DNA from: Chara braunii
Taxonomy: Eukaryota; Streptophyta; Charophyceae; Charales; Characeae
Assembly (NCBI GenBank): GCA_003427395.1
Contig: BFEA01001285.1
Coordinates: 19,958 to 57,326 of the forward strand
Direction: 5' to 3'
Length of the DNA stretch: 37,369 nt
The position numbers were made by a program, and so were the translations under genes. Every line of letters starts with the position of its first letter. Within the stretch, counting starts at the first letter, position 1. The notes beneath the pieces were generated by a model. That model searched no databases and had not been told where the DNA came from. It saw nothing but the letters and a program-made list of their open reading frames with translations. Below, one piece after another: positions 1-10,622 of this stretch.

Positions 1-240
1 TGATTGCGCGGAGGAGAGCTGATCCGAAGGGACCGGAGAGAGGATTGAACATTCCTGCGTGACACGACCGAGATTACTGTGAAAATTTTGCGAAGGAAAA
101 GATCTTAAAATGGCCTGTGGTTAAGGACTAAGAGTGATCTTGCTGAAAGGGAAGACCTTGCTGGTCGCTGAGGACCTCGGAAGCGGGCGCGGCGAAGTGA
201 CAGGCGCCGTAGCCCATGGCTTCAGCGAACGGTAGGTAGC
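1..240. other. Left margin, no gene recognised
   Basis: No frame here matches the gag or pol sequence of the neighbouring element. The sense of the adjacent reverse transcriptase fades near position 240. I see no repeat or RNA gene. Confidence 0.5.
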
Positions 241-1655
241 CCCTCCCCGGGTTTCCTCCCAACGTATGTTAGCCAACGTTGCATCACCTGGCCTTAGACC
301 ATTCGCAAAAATCCCATGACCCGAGTACAAGATCTTGGTGCGACCGAACCCACATTTTCCCAAGTTAACCTTGTACTGACCGAACCCACATTTTTCCAAG
401 TTAACCTTGTACTAGTGCTGTCTTAGGAGCCCTAACACCGTCTTCACGTGCTAAACGCGCTCCTCTACCGCCCTACTAAAGATGAGAATATCGTCCAGGT
501 ACACAAAGATAAACTTGTCCAAGTAGTCATGGAAGATCCGATTCATTGCGTGCTGGAATGTCTCAGGAGCATTGCATAGGCCAAAGGGCATCCCCACAAA
601 CTCATATATAGACAATACCTGGTCTGAAAGGCGTTTTTCTGTTGATCCTCCGATCTAATGGCAATTTGATGGTATCCGGACTTCAGATCTATCTTTATGA
701 AGTACCGGCATCCTTGCACTGTATCCAAGAGGTAATCGATGCGAGGTAGGGGCTCCGAGTTCTTAATGGTGATGACATTGAGGCCCCTATTGTCAATGCA
801 CATCCTCAGGGCCCCTCCCTTCTTTGGGACAAATAAGACTGGTGCACCATAAGGGGAGGAACTAGGCCGGATCCAACCCTTCTCTGAGAGCTCCTTGTGC
901 TGGCAGCGGAGCTCATCTAACTCCGCAGGAGATCTTGTATATCCGTCTTCTACCTGGAACGACTTGAACCACATGGACAACCTCCCTTTCTACCACACCC
1001 CTAGGCTCCTCGAAAAGGACTAAATACTGTGCAACGACTGCTTCTATCTCTGGGGGTGTTTTAACGACCTTCCCTTTCTTAGAGATAGACTAGGTACATA
1101 CCCTCCTCGCGATTTTGCTTGTAGTAATTGTAAAAGGACGACACACACATGCAACGATAGTTCTCCACTAGACTGCCATCCTTGAATTTATGCAGCCTAA
1201 CGATCCTTCCATTTGGCATATTCCAATCCAACTGAGGCTTAGCAACCTCGAGGTAGTGCATGCCTAACAACATGTCAAATGGCAGCTCGTCGCTCACGAG
1301 GAACAAGATCTTCTGTCTCAGTTCCCCTCCTCCATAGGAGAAGGTACAGACTACGTCCTTGACATAGTCCTTAACTATCATGAAGTGCTCGTTGGCTAAG
1401 ATAGTTGATACATATATGCTAAGCCGTTTCACTTGGTCCCCTTAATGCAACCTATCCACACAAGCACGACTGATGAAATTCCGCATAGAACCTCTGTTTG
1501 CGAAGGCTCCAACCTCTTAGCCACCTACAACGACTTCTACCACAAAATGTTCACCCTTTGGACCTTTGGTTAACATCGCCCAAGAGTCTCTAGGGTGTTT
1601 CTCTAACCACTCGCTTTCTGACATGGAGAGGGTAAGGTAACCACTAAAGCACGAG
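241..1655 (-). pseudogene. Element A pol remnant: protease C-terminal half and reverse transcriptase (Ty3/gypsy)
   Basis: Decayed minus-strand polyprotein of a Ty3/gypsy retrotransposon. In coding order, a retropepsin N-terminal half (about 1655-1470) is followed by its C-terminal part with LLGMHYLEVAKPQ (about 1240-1280). Then come the RT fingers with [20 protein letters not shown] and [10 protein letters not shown] (about 640-880), the catalytic YLDD (about 485-510), and a palm segment ending near 240. The protease active site is destroyed: the position of the catalytic Asp in the D-[TSI]-G motif reads Asn (FANRGS), and a TAA stop lies just upstream. RT is split by frameshifts around 540-600. 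A 36-bp tandem duplication (about 344-415) repeats part of the palm. RNase H and integrase are absent. The gag of the same element lies immediately upstream (1674-3272). No activity is expected. Confidence 0.9.
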
Positions 1656-1673
1656 TAAGAGTGGCTAACGCTC

Positions 1674-3272
1674 CTACTGGCCCGAACTGTTTCCCTGCGA
1701 GGTGCTCGCAGAACCACCACCAGAGGTGGAAGGTTCGGCAACCACTATTGAGGATGCTCCCTTCTCTTTGACTCGCTTGCTCCTATAGCGACTCATTGTG
1801 TGCCCATACTGGCCACAATTGAGACATGCTACCCTAGCAACACGGTCACGCCACACTTCGTACTCTACACCAAGCTTCACCCATATGGGTGGTCCTTGGT
1901 CACCTTGACCCTTGGGCCGACTACCCTTTTGTTTCCCGCCTCCTTAGCCTTTTCCTTAATGGGAGCGACTACTCCACCTTCTGAAGTCTCCCCGCTCCCA
2001 TCTACCTCTGTCATTTCCCCAAGGTAAGAGAAATCGTCAATCTCAGTCGCTTGACCATCATGGTCAACGAACATGAGATTGCCCTTCTTCTGCCAATCCC
2101 CTGCTAGGCACTCCCAAGCCTAGCCTCTATGTCGAGGGCTTTTTTGTTGAATGAGGTGAAGTCATGCACATCTATAGAGGCCTCATTGACCAACTTATTT
2201 TTGACATTTGTAGGCAGACATCGCAAATAAGTTGTCAAGAGAACCTGTGGGTCGTATCGCACGTCAAGGGTGACGATCGGTCGCTCTACTACGTCTTCAC
2301 CTCGCGATCTGTCCAATATTTCTTCGATCCCAGACTGGTCAGCGAGTCGGTGGCCTTCTGAGCCCCTTGAGGATCGTGCCACCTATTGTAGACTAGTCGT
2401 ACAAATTCCTCCAATGTTCTGGCTTGAGCCCAACCATTGAAGTTTTGACCATATCCGTGTTGTTGTACTAACCCATTTAACCATCTAGCTGCTGATCCTT
2501 CTAAAAAGGATGCAACGATAATGACTTCCTCTTTGGTCCTTGTGAGCATGTGCCTCACATACGTAGCCACTGTCCTCACCCAAATATCCAAGTCCTCTTC
2601 CTCTTTCTTGTCGCCTGAAAAAGGTTCAGCAGTCAGCAAGGGTATCTTGGGTGTCTACTGCATAGAGTGTACAACACTTTGTGCCTGTTGCATCGGTTGA
2701 GAAACCGGCGCAACAAGCCGTTGTGGCGACACTTGCTGATGCAGCGGTAACTATTGTTGAGGTTGTTGAACGTGAGGCTGCCCCGTAGCGGCAACCGTTG
2801 GATGGGGAACTGAAGAAGGTGGTACAAGAGTCTGCCCCCTACTACCTATTGCTAATCCTCCTATTAGGGGCATGCCAAATTGTGGGGTAAAGAACGGTCC
2901 CGGTGGTGGCAGCGTCATCGTGGGACCTGCTACCGTAGGGGGAGCTCCAAAAACCTGCGGTGGCCTCACCGTAGGTCGAGGCGCCCGTACCTTAACCAAA
3001 ATCTGGTTCTGGCCAGCTACTAGCTCGATCAACAATTCCTACTTCATGGTCTGTGCCTCGGCCACACTCAACAGAGAGTTCCGAACAGACCAAACAATAG
3101 GGTCAAGAGTTGACTCATCTATAACCTCTAGTTTTCTTAGCTCCATCCTTGCCCCTAATCTAGCTTTTCTAATTCTAGCTCTCTCTCTCCTCTCCTCCAC
3201 TTCCTGCAACTGGTGCTGGTGCTCTACGTGGAAGGCATACGCTTCAGCGATCTCATAATCCTCATCTGACAT
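1674..3272 (-). pseudogene. Element A gag remnant (Ty3/gypsy)
   Basis: Minus-strand Gag-like capsid/nucleocapsid protein broken into several frames. From the N-terminus it has MSDEDYEIAEAYA and a charged coiled coil (about 3272-3040), then a Pro/Gln-rich linker (about 3035-2640). The retrotransposon-gag core follows (about 2639-2290) with EPFSGDKK, WVRTVATYVRHML, EEVIIVASFLEG and AARWLNGLVQQHGYGQ. Next are a second helical part with LLTTYLRCLPTNVKNKLVNEASIDV (read in pieces, about 2300-2110), an acidic DDFSYLGEMTEVDG segment, and a zinc knuckle near 1780-1830. The knuckle reads CLNCGQYGHTMSRY, so the fourth ligand of C-x2-C-x4-H-x4-C is Tyr. The N-terminus is truncated by an inverted junction near 3273. 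It is closely related to the plus-strand gag of element E. Assignment to Gag is firm; function is lost. Confidence 0.88.
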
Positions 3273-4617
3273 GGCTGATATGGCATTTTGGCTGAGGTGG
3301 CATGACATTGTGTTGTTTGTGGTACTGAGGCGATGACCAGTCATCAAAATGCACGTCGGCTCAATTGCTGAGAAATCTATGGTTGGGGGCAGCTATCTCT
3401 AGGTACGTTGTTCCCTTACCTTATCTTCCCTCTCAATCTCTTCTTACTGTGAGGAAGTGAGTCCAACCTTGAGTGTCCTCTCTTTTGTGTAAGGAGTTGT
3501 GAGCGCTCTATTCTTCCTGGTGGCGCATCTGGTAGGAGAGGCCGGTGCCTCTGAAGGGCCCTGGTCGAAGCACGGGTCACGATCACCATGCCAACCCATG
3601 GGAGTAGTATTCGCAGGCGTGATGCTTTGTCCGTTGAAGGCTCTTTGCTGCGCTAATAGAGGAAATGTGGACTGACCAGTTGTTCGCAGACGCTTACCAC
3701 ACCGTCCATAAATATTTATGGCATGGATCTGATCTGTCCACTAGCCGTGATCGTCGTCCTGTCTGCGACGTTAAATAATTCCCGAGGACCTTGGGGGCTG
3801 TCATTAAACTGCCTCCTGATCAGCCAGATCAGTCAGACGTAAGGCTCGTTGCACGCGAGGATAAATAAAGGGCAGTGTTGGTCATAAGCGAGTTCTTGGG
3901 CACAGGGGTGGGCCGCTAATGCACACCTTAGACACCGCTGCTTGATGATGCTCATCGATACGTTGGATACAGGGGAAGGAAGGTTCCAGTTGGTGCTCAG
4001 ATATTATTATTATTATTTTTTCCATTTCCACATGCATCTGCGCACATGATTTATTTTATTTTGATTAGTTGAGGTGTGCCAGACTGCTAACACCTGACAA
4101 ACAGCTCTAGACTAGAACTGAAGTAGTCTACCATTGCCAGTTCTGTTTACTGCTACTGTTGGAGAACTAGTCGAAGTAGAAGTTAAATCATTTGCATGAG
4201 TCTGTATATTTTCAGTTAACACCGCCTGAACTGCGTTCTGAAATACGGACTGAATAATTGTTTTATTATGTTTATTTTACAAATCGATCAGACCCTATGT
4301 TGTGGTAGGTTCCAATAAGGACACTAGTGCAGACAGGGGTCTGGTCTAGCTGATGTGGGAGTGTAGCAGTGAGTAGGAGGGAGTTGACTAAAAGAGGCGA
4401 CATGGCGCAGAGCCTTTAGAAAGGCTGCCTTATAAAAGGTCAGATGACCCCGCTAAAAGCAGTGTAGTGTTGGGTCTGAAAGGCAGCAGCAGCAGCGGAG
4501 CAAGAGTTAGTAACGGCTGCCGCAGCAGCACCGCATAAGGATTCAGCAGACAAGCCATGCAGGCTGATGCACTATCTGCCCAAGCAGGTGTTAGTCAGAC
4601 AACAGTCTCGAGTAAAA
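3273..4617 (+). mobile_element. Element A2 5' leader (untranslated region of a gypsy element)
   Basis: Plus-strand sequence aligned by eye with the leaders of element E (10660-11873) and element C (reverse complement of 26260-25847, then 20704-20023). Shared landmarks are the TGGTTGGGGGCAGC block (3380-3393), AG|GTACGT at 3401-3408, the CTGAAGGGCCCTGG segment near 3550, TTAAATAATTCC near 3770 and GAGGATAAATAA near 3860. The LTR, PBS and first roughly 220 nt of the leader are missing. They are replaced by the inverted gag of element A. An AT-rich stretch follows at about 4005-4290. Confidence 0.8.
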
Positions 4618-6110
4618 TGGAGAGCTCGTAGTTCGCCAAGCGGCTCCAGCTCACACTAGCCGACCTGGACATTCAAGAGGCCGTAGACATTCCTACTCTG
4701 TTAGAAACCGAGGCCAGAGATGCAGAGGACAGGAATAGGATTAGAGACAGAGCCATACTGGTTAGCAGAGAAGACAATGACAAAGTTAGGTTAGAAGGAT
4801 CGAAAGGAAATGTAACTCAGTAACGCAGAGCAGGATCTGCGGGCATGCGAGCATATGCAAGAGTCCATGTCCATGCGAGGAAGCCTGGACGCTTCTCTCC
4901 TTTCCAGCCAGGTTTGGATATCGAGGGTGGACAGTAGAAGCGGACAAAATTGTACATCCCTTAATTGGGCCACTTAGTGTCCGAACTGAAAGGCAACCTT
5001 TACATGTCTCATCGTCGACGATAAGAATGTCGCCGATATCAGTTCTTTCTCTAGCTAGGCTTGGTACTAGTCTGTCAAGCGGACAGTTAGCTATAGACAT
5101 GCAAGTTCAGTATGCTTCTTTTTCTTTCTTTCAGATGGTTGTTTCTACAGAACAGCCACACATACCCCAACCTGCACAGCAAGTGCAGATTGATGGTAGG
5201 ACCCAATGGGTTCCAAGTACTGCGTTATCACCAACCAAGTCGTTCTACAGGGTTAGGAAGGATGAGGTCCCCAACATTAGGTTGGGAAAGGTGTTGACGT
5301 ACGCTAGGAACAGTGACATGTGTTTGGAGAGAGAAGGCTATGTTATGAAGGTAGGATCGTTAGATGGGTTAGTGTAGCAGCGCAGTCATGACCGGGAGTC
5401 AAATTCTTGGGCTGAGGCTCTAAGGCCGGATAGCCGGTTTCGACGGATGCAGTACAGGGCCCATATCTCTTTGACCAATTTTTCAGTCGAAGAGGCCATT
5501 GTAGATGTGCACATCTTCTCTTCCTTTGGGAAACTAGCCTTGGATGTAAAGGTTAGGCTAGTTAACACGGGTCAGGGTCAAGGTGATAGGAGGAAGAAGT
5601 TAACCCAGGATCAGGAGAAGAAAGGGGATTCCCTGCACTACATAGTTCCTGAGAGGAATCGGGGAGAGGTAGAGGTAGTCTACGATACTGGGGGTATAGA
5701 CAGAGCGGTCTGTGAACAAAAGACTTCTGAGGGAGAAGTGCTGGTCGTCTTAAGAGAAGGCAAAGGTGACTGATTTGTCGTAAGATAATCAGTATAGGAG
5801 CCATCAGGAAAACTCTACTTCACCACTAGGAATAAGTAGAGTCTTGAAATGGGTGTGAGGGAAACCAACCCGTTGGGAACGTTTGCTAAGAGTGTGGTCT
5901 GTATGGTCATACCCAGGGGCAGGGTTCAAACGAGTTGGTCACCGTGACGGTGCAACCTCATAGGGGGCATGAGGCACTCTCAGCCTGGGAAAGCACTGCG
6001 AGCAGTTCCCAGGGTGAGCACATCTGGCGCAAAGAAGTTGTAACCGCTTCTGCGCACTGTGAGATGGTTGAAGATCCCTCACCATCTCAGAGGTAGCCTG
6101 AGGTTACTGA
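4618..6110 (+). pseudogene. Element A2 gag remnant (divergent gypsy gag)
   Basis: Plus-strand Gag relic. ATG at 4618 opens MESS, followed at once by a TAG at 4630. The frame then continues open to about 4820 as a charged helical N-terminus (FAKRLQLTLADLDIQEAVDI, then ETEARDAEDRNRIRDRA), typical of the coiled-coil start of these Gags. After a degenerate linker, 5447-5773 encodes VEEAIVDVHIFSSFGKLALD. This aligns with the EASIDVHDFTSFNKKALDIE helix of the A and E Gags. A possible wreck of the nucleocapsid (WRKEVV…AHC) lies near 6030-6070. It is more diverged than the A, C and E gags, so it is probably an older copy or a different subfamily. Confidence 0.7.
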
Positions 6111-6159
6111 CTCCTTAGTCAGCCCACAAACACATCTAGACCACATGATGCTTTTTTTG

Positions 6160-6848
6160 TTCATATGATGTGTCTGAGTCCTTAGAGGAGCTAGCTGGAA
6201 AGCGGTCTATAAAAGATATGTTAGCTGCCTGGGTGACCATAGTTGAGGTCGTGAGGGTTGGTAGATGTTAGAGTTAACAAGCCTTACCTGAGACTACATT
6301 AGTCGTTTTTGGTGGGAATGTTGTGCTCTAGGATCTGGTCTAGCGGCCAAGGAGAACTGTAGAGTCTGTCGTAGGCCACATCAAAAGACATGTGTAGGGG
6401 CTACACGATTACTGTACCGTTGTTCCTCTAGCTAAGGGGGAAGGCAACTGTGGACACTAATCTCGTTTGTCGGATAGAGACAAACTGTTTGTGACATTTC
6501 CCCTGGAGGTACCACTTCGAGGTTAAAGTGTTCCTATGCGGACAGACAAAACCAAGGGTGGGATATCTGCCTAATCTCGAAGTCTCGGAAGGGCAGGCCT
6601 ATCAAGCTTCTTTTGAGAGAGAAAATGTTGTTGCTTAATGTTCTTATCTCCTTGGAACCGGCCAGGAATCATAGATAGGAAGATTGTCCAACAGATAGTT
6701 AACACTCCTTCCCATGAAGGAAAGAACTATAGGATGACTCTTATGTTATGAGATGGCGAATGGCGAATCAAATGAAGGAGAGACGAATAGGGCCATATAT
6801 GTACCCCCTAGAGATCATTATATATATGAAGATCCCGCGGAGACTGAG
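6160..6848 (+). pseudogene. Element A2 pol traces (start of protease region)
   Basis: At 6166-6275 a plus-strand frame reads DVSESLEELAGKR, then AAWVTIVEVVRVGRC. This resembles the pol start of element C (DVSEALEDLESEW, then ESWVAL and VVEVDVGGRKC). A GATR near 6396 may be the ruined active-site loop. The rest to 6848 has no recognisable frame. Element B's LTR starts at 6849, so B may have inserted into A2. Confidence 0.4.
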
Positions 6849-7917
6849 TGCAAGGAACATGAATATGGACGAAGCACAAAAATCCAGATTGCAAAATCAC
6901 ACTGAAGTCCAAGTAGTCAAAGCAAGTGCAGATAGCACAATGGAACCGAGTAACCATCCATTTGAGAACGATACAGAAGAATCGTGAGTCAATGTCCAAG
7001 CCCAATAGGGCAACACCAATAGCATAACCCGATGTAGCTCTCTCTCTTGAATGGCGCTAGGCGCCCTACCTACTCTATAGCCTATCACTACAACTACAAC
7101 ATGAAAGCAACCAGACAACTTGACGACCAGCGAGTGATGATGTCAACACCAATGCCGACCTCCCCTCTCCACCAGGTACGTCTCTCTCTTCACCCTCACT
7201 CTCCCTTGTTATCCCACACAGCGCCCTTCACCTCCGAAGAACCACCTTCGCCCTTCACCTCCTCTGCGCCCACAGGCAACCCAACTATGGCCGCCAGCGC
7301 CCTGCGCCCAGGCTGCACTCTACCGCTTAGCGCTAGCCTGTCTCCCTCAGCCGCAGTGCAAGTGCAGCACTACAATGCAGCAGCGTGCCCGCAATGCCTG
7401 CATTGGCCAAGATCCCTGCCCACCTGCCCTCCCTGCCTATATGCCAGTGTTGCTCGTGGGCGGCCTCCCTTGAGCGTGCGCCTGGGCCCCAGTACCTATA
7501 CCCAGGCCCAATGCGGTTGGGGCCCATGAGATGCAGTTGCGCCCCTTTCATCAAGGCCTGCGGCCAGATTCAGATAGTGGACCGGTTTCCCATTGGCATT
7601 TTCGGCCTCTATATCCAGCATGCATTGTCGGCCTCTATATCCAGCATGCATTGTCGGCCTCGCGTTTATGTGCCCAGGGCCTAACCAACTCTGGGGCCCT
7701 GGGATTTCTGCATTTGCAGAGCTCCGATACTCGGTGCACTCCAACCAACTGGCGTGCTGCAACTGTATGGACCCCACTTCGTGAAATGTTTGCACAGAGG
7801 GCTCTTGTTGATTTGTTGGCCCGCCTTCACTTTGGGCGGGCACGGGGCTTGCTGGGGGCCTTAGCCCAGAACATGTACATCATGGCAAGGCCCCTTCTTG
7901 AGGGCTCAATCCTCACA
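6849..7917 (-). mobile_element. LTR of element B (3' LTR of a minus-strand gypsy element)
   Basis: Long terminal repeat read on the minus strand as TGTGAGGATTGAG … TTCCTTGCA, with canonical TG…CA ends. It matches LTR copies at 13358-14496 and 26460-27502. Its 1069 bp equal 1043 bp plus a 26-bp tandem duplication (7603-7628 and 7629-7654). The polypurine tract lies directly beside it (7918-7932) and pol follows, so this is the 3' LTR. The left flank is CTGAG; no matching target duplication can be seen because the other end of B is lost. Confidence 0.88.
7603..7654. repeat. 26-bp tandem duplication inside LTR B
   Basis: Two perfect consecutive copies of a 26-bp unit containing CTCTATATCCAGCATGC. 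The related LTRs at 14207 and 27214 have one copy. On the element's strand the unit contains GGATATAGAGG, a possible TATA element, so the duplication could double a promoter box. Confidence 0.85.
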
Positions 7918-7932
7918 TTCCATCCCCCTTAG
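7918..7932 (-). promoter_or_regulatory. Polypurine tract of element B
   Basis: The minus strand reads CTAAGGGGGATGGAA immediately upstream of the LTR TGTGAGG. This is the expected position and composition of the plus-strand DNA primer of an LTR retrotransposon. The same tract recurs at 14497-14511. Confidence 0.8.
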
Positions 7933-7954
7933 CTTTGAAAGTCCGCTAAGATGC

Positions 7955-10176
7955 TTACTTCGCAGGTGCCTTCCCTTTTAACATTCTCTCATATTCTGCC
8001 ACCACTTGAGGAGCTGTGTCAATCAGTTCCTCTCTGGTGAACCACCGATCTTCCTTCGGATCCGTATGATGCCTGAATCTGACGTAATACTCCCACTTGG
8101 GCTTAGGAGGTCTTCCTCTACCCAGTGGCTTTGGAACAGACAGATCTCTGTGATCCACAATGTCGTCGATGTCCACTTGACCATCCATGGTTGGGGGCAG
8201 CATTGATCTCCTGGAAGGAAATTGATCTGTCTCAGCGAAAGGTCCAAGCTTTGAGGCATGAAAGACAGGGTGAGTGCGCAGATGACCAGGGATGCGGATA
8301 ACATAGGTAGGACCATCCAACTCATCCCCAACTATGTCCAGGACTTCCCAGGGACCAAAATACTGAGGCATTAGTTTACGAGAGATTCTGAATTCCTGTC
8401 CTAGCTCACTAGCCTTGACCCAGACATGTTCCCCTACCTGAAATGAGGACTGCCGATGATGTTTGTTCTCAGAAGCAATCATTGCTTGCTGAGCTTTCTT
8501 GATGTGCTCGACAGCTTGCTGCAGCAACTTCTCATACTGCACACCATACTCAAGTGTGCCTGGAGTTGCAGAGGGTCGGTTTTCAGGTAGGAGGAAGTCC
8601 AGAGCTGATCTAGGCTTCCATCCCAAGTGCAGCTGATTAGGACTAACGTCGGTACTGCTGTGTACAACGCTGTTGTACAAGCTGGCGATGAGAGGCAACT
8701 TCTCATCCCAATCATCCTGACAGGGCTTGATGTAATGCCTCNGCAGGTGTTGTACAACTCTGTTCGTTTGCTCGGCCTGTCCGTTGGCTTTGGGATGATT
8801 CCCTGAAGTCATCTGAAGTTGATTGCCCATTTGTTCAACAGTTTTCTTCCATAGCTCACTTGTGAAGCGGACATCTCTGTCACTAATGATTGATTTTGGT
8901 AGTCCAAAGTCACGCACCTAGTTGTCCTGAAACAACTTGATGACCTGTTCAGTCCTTGCAGTCTCTGGCATGGCAATTAGTCTAGCGTACTTGGTGAATC
9001 GGTCTATGATGACAAAGATGTGCCTCTTGCCACTCCTGCTGGTCACCAGGGTGTCCATGAAATCCATGGAAACACTNTGTCCTGGACCAGCGGGGATAGG
9101 TAAGGGCTTCAGCAACCCAAGCGGTGCTTGAGTTCGCGGCTTGTCCCGCTNACAGACCTGACAGGTCTCAACATACTTCTTTGCATCTTCTAGCATTCCG
9201 GACCACCAGAATCGCTGTACTAGATTGGCACTCGTCTTTTTATAGCCAAAGTGTCCAGTTGCGTCATGACATTCTCCTAAGAATAAACTACGCAAACGTT
9301 CACTACATGGAACAACTAACCTTTTACATCCGGCCTTATCAAGAAAGAGAAGCCCGTCCACCATCACAAACTCATCTTCNNTGGCCTTGTCTTTTGCCTG
9401 AAGCTTGCGTATGATGTCCATCGTGACAGGGTCTTCCTGATAGGCTCCCATCAGCGATTGAGTTAGTTCCTCAGATACACCAAACTCATAAACTAGCACC
9501 CCTAGGTAATCTGCTTTACGGGACAGCGCATCTNCAACCTTGTTGTATTCTCCCTTCAGATACTCTAGCTTGAAGTCATACTGATCTATGACCTAAATCC
9601 AGCGCTTGAGTGCATCAGAAAGAGCCGGTTGAGTCTTGATCCATTTGAGGGTCTGGTGGCTAGTTTTTAAGTAGAAAAATCGTCCCAACGGAAAGTGCCT
9701 CCAATGGACAAGTGCTTTGTAGAGAGCATAGAGTTCCCTTTCATAGGTGGCCTTTGCCAGTTTCTTCGATGGCATCTTTTTGCTCATATACTCAATCCGT
9801 CTCAACTTTTTCCCATCCTGTTGAGCCAGCACTGCGCCAATGTCGTATTGGCTTGCGTTAGTGGTCACTATGAATGGCTTCTGAGGATCGGGCACCATAA
9901 GAACCTCATGATTCATGAGTGCATGCTTCAATCGTTTGAAAGCAGCCTNGCACTCATCACTCCAGTCCCACGGCGTGTCAAGTCGAGTTAGATCAGTCAA
10001 AGGAGAGGCGACTGTGGAATAATTCTTCACAAAGTTCCTATAGTAGCCGCACATTCCTAAGAAAGATCTGACCTCAGTAATAGTCTGAGGTCGTGGCCAG
10101 TCCCTGATACTAGCCACCTTCGCATCTTCCGGCCTAATACCTTCTGCGGATACTTCATGACCCAAGTATAAGATCT
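7955..10176 (-). pseudogene. Element B pol, 3' part: RNase H, integrase, chromodomain (Ty3/gypsy chromovirus)
   Basis: Minus-strand pol fragment in one frame with TAG stops at 8918 and 9593. In order it holds the end of RT ([19 protein letters not shown]), RNase H and the integrase zinc finger (CHDATGH … CQVC). The integrase core follows with SMDFMD, SDRD and GQAEQTNR (D-35-E spacing), then the GPF-type C-terminus, an AT-hook-like GRGRPPKPK and a chromodomain (EYYVRFRHH … DRWFTREEL … VVAEYERML). It ends with TAA at 7955. RNase H is dead: TTNAS replaces the usual TTDAS, and KTSHQT replaces TDHQT. From about 8523 to 10176 it is identical to 15090-16743, including N positions, so part of this locus may be an assembly duplicate. 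It stops abruptly at an N and a GA microsatellite. Confidence 0.9.
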
Positions 10177-10177
10177 N

Positions 10178-10241
<64 letters not shown>
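10178..10241. repeat. (GA)n microsatellite
   Basis: About 32 GA units directly after a single N (10177). It separates the end of element B pol from the LTR of element E. A shorter CT tract sits at the matching place in a related minus-strand LTR piece (about 20920-20934), so the repeat probably belongs to the E LTR. Confidence 0.95.
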
Positions 10242-10245
<4 letters not shown>

Positions 10246-10596
10246 GGTTGATGATGTGAGGGCACGTACCTGGTCTTGGCGATGGTCTACAAGGTCGATA
10301 TCTTCATGCACTTCGGTTGTTGCTGCTGACGTGAACAGGATGCATTGTCAATTCGTAGGCTGCTAGTAGCTGTGTAGTAGTAGTCTGGGCGCAGAGCGCC
10401 AAGCAGGAGGATGTGCTCTGGATACATGTGTTGGTGATGGCGAGAGTATGCTCTCATTGACATTCGGGGTGCCTTGGTTCTCCGTTGGTGAACATCAATG
10501 CATTTCTGCATCATGGACAGCGTTGGACTTTCCGACCTTCAATGTGAATTTGCATTCTGGATTTCTGTCATTTCACCATCGCTCATTTTCCTTGCA
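10242..10596 (+). mobile_element. 3' part of the 5' LTR of element E
   Basis: Plus-strand LTR end. 10244-10335 matches the reverse complement of 20825-20940. The last 70 bases (TTCAATGTGAATTTGCA … CCTTGCA) match the end of the 1043-bp LTR family. It ends in CA at 10596 and is followed after ATT by a primer-binding site. The upstream part of the LTR is missing at the GA repeat. Confidence 0.78.
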
Positions 10597-10599
10597 ATT

Positions 10600-10622
10600 T
10601 GGTATCGGAGCTGGTCCGAGCC
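10600..10622 (+). promoter_or_regulatory. Primer-binding site of element E (initiator tRNA-Met type)
   Basis: TGGTATCGGAGCTGGTCC lies 3 nt after the LTR end. It resembles TGGTATCAGAGC, the complement of plant initiator tRNA-Met that primes minus-strand synthesis in many plant LTR elements. One early mismatch is visible. Confidence 0.8.

Noticed and set aside
7047-7932. Plus-strand ORFs of 99-160 residues in the LTR (also 13556-14511 and 26658-27369)
   Set aside because: They lie antisense inside LTRs, recur only because the LTR recurs, and shift with its indels. Pro/Ser-rich composition fits non-coding GC-rich DNA.
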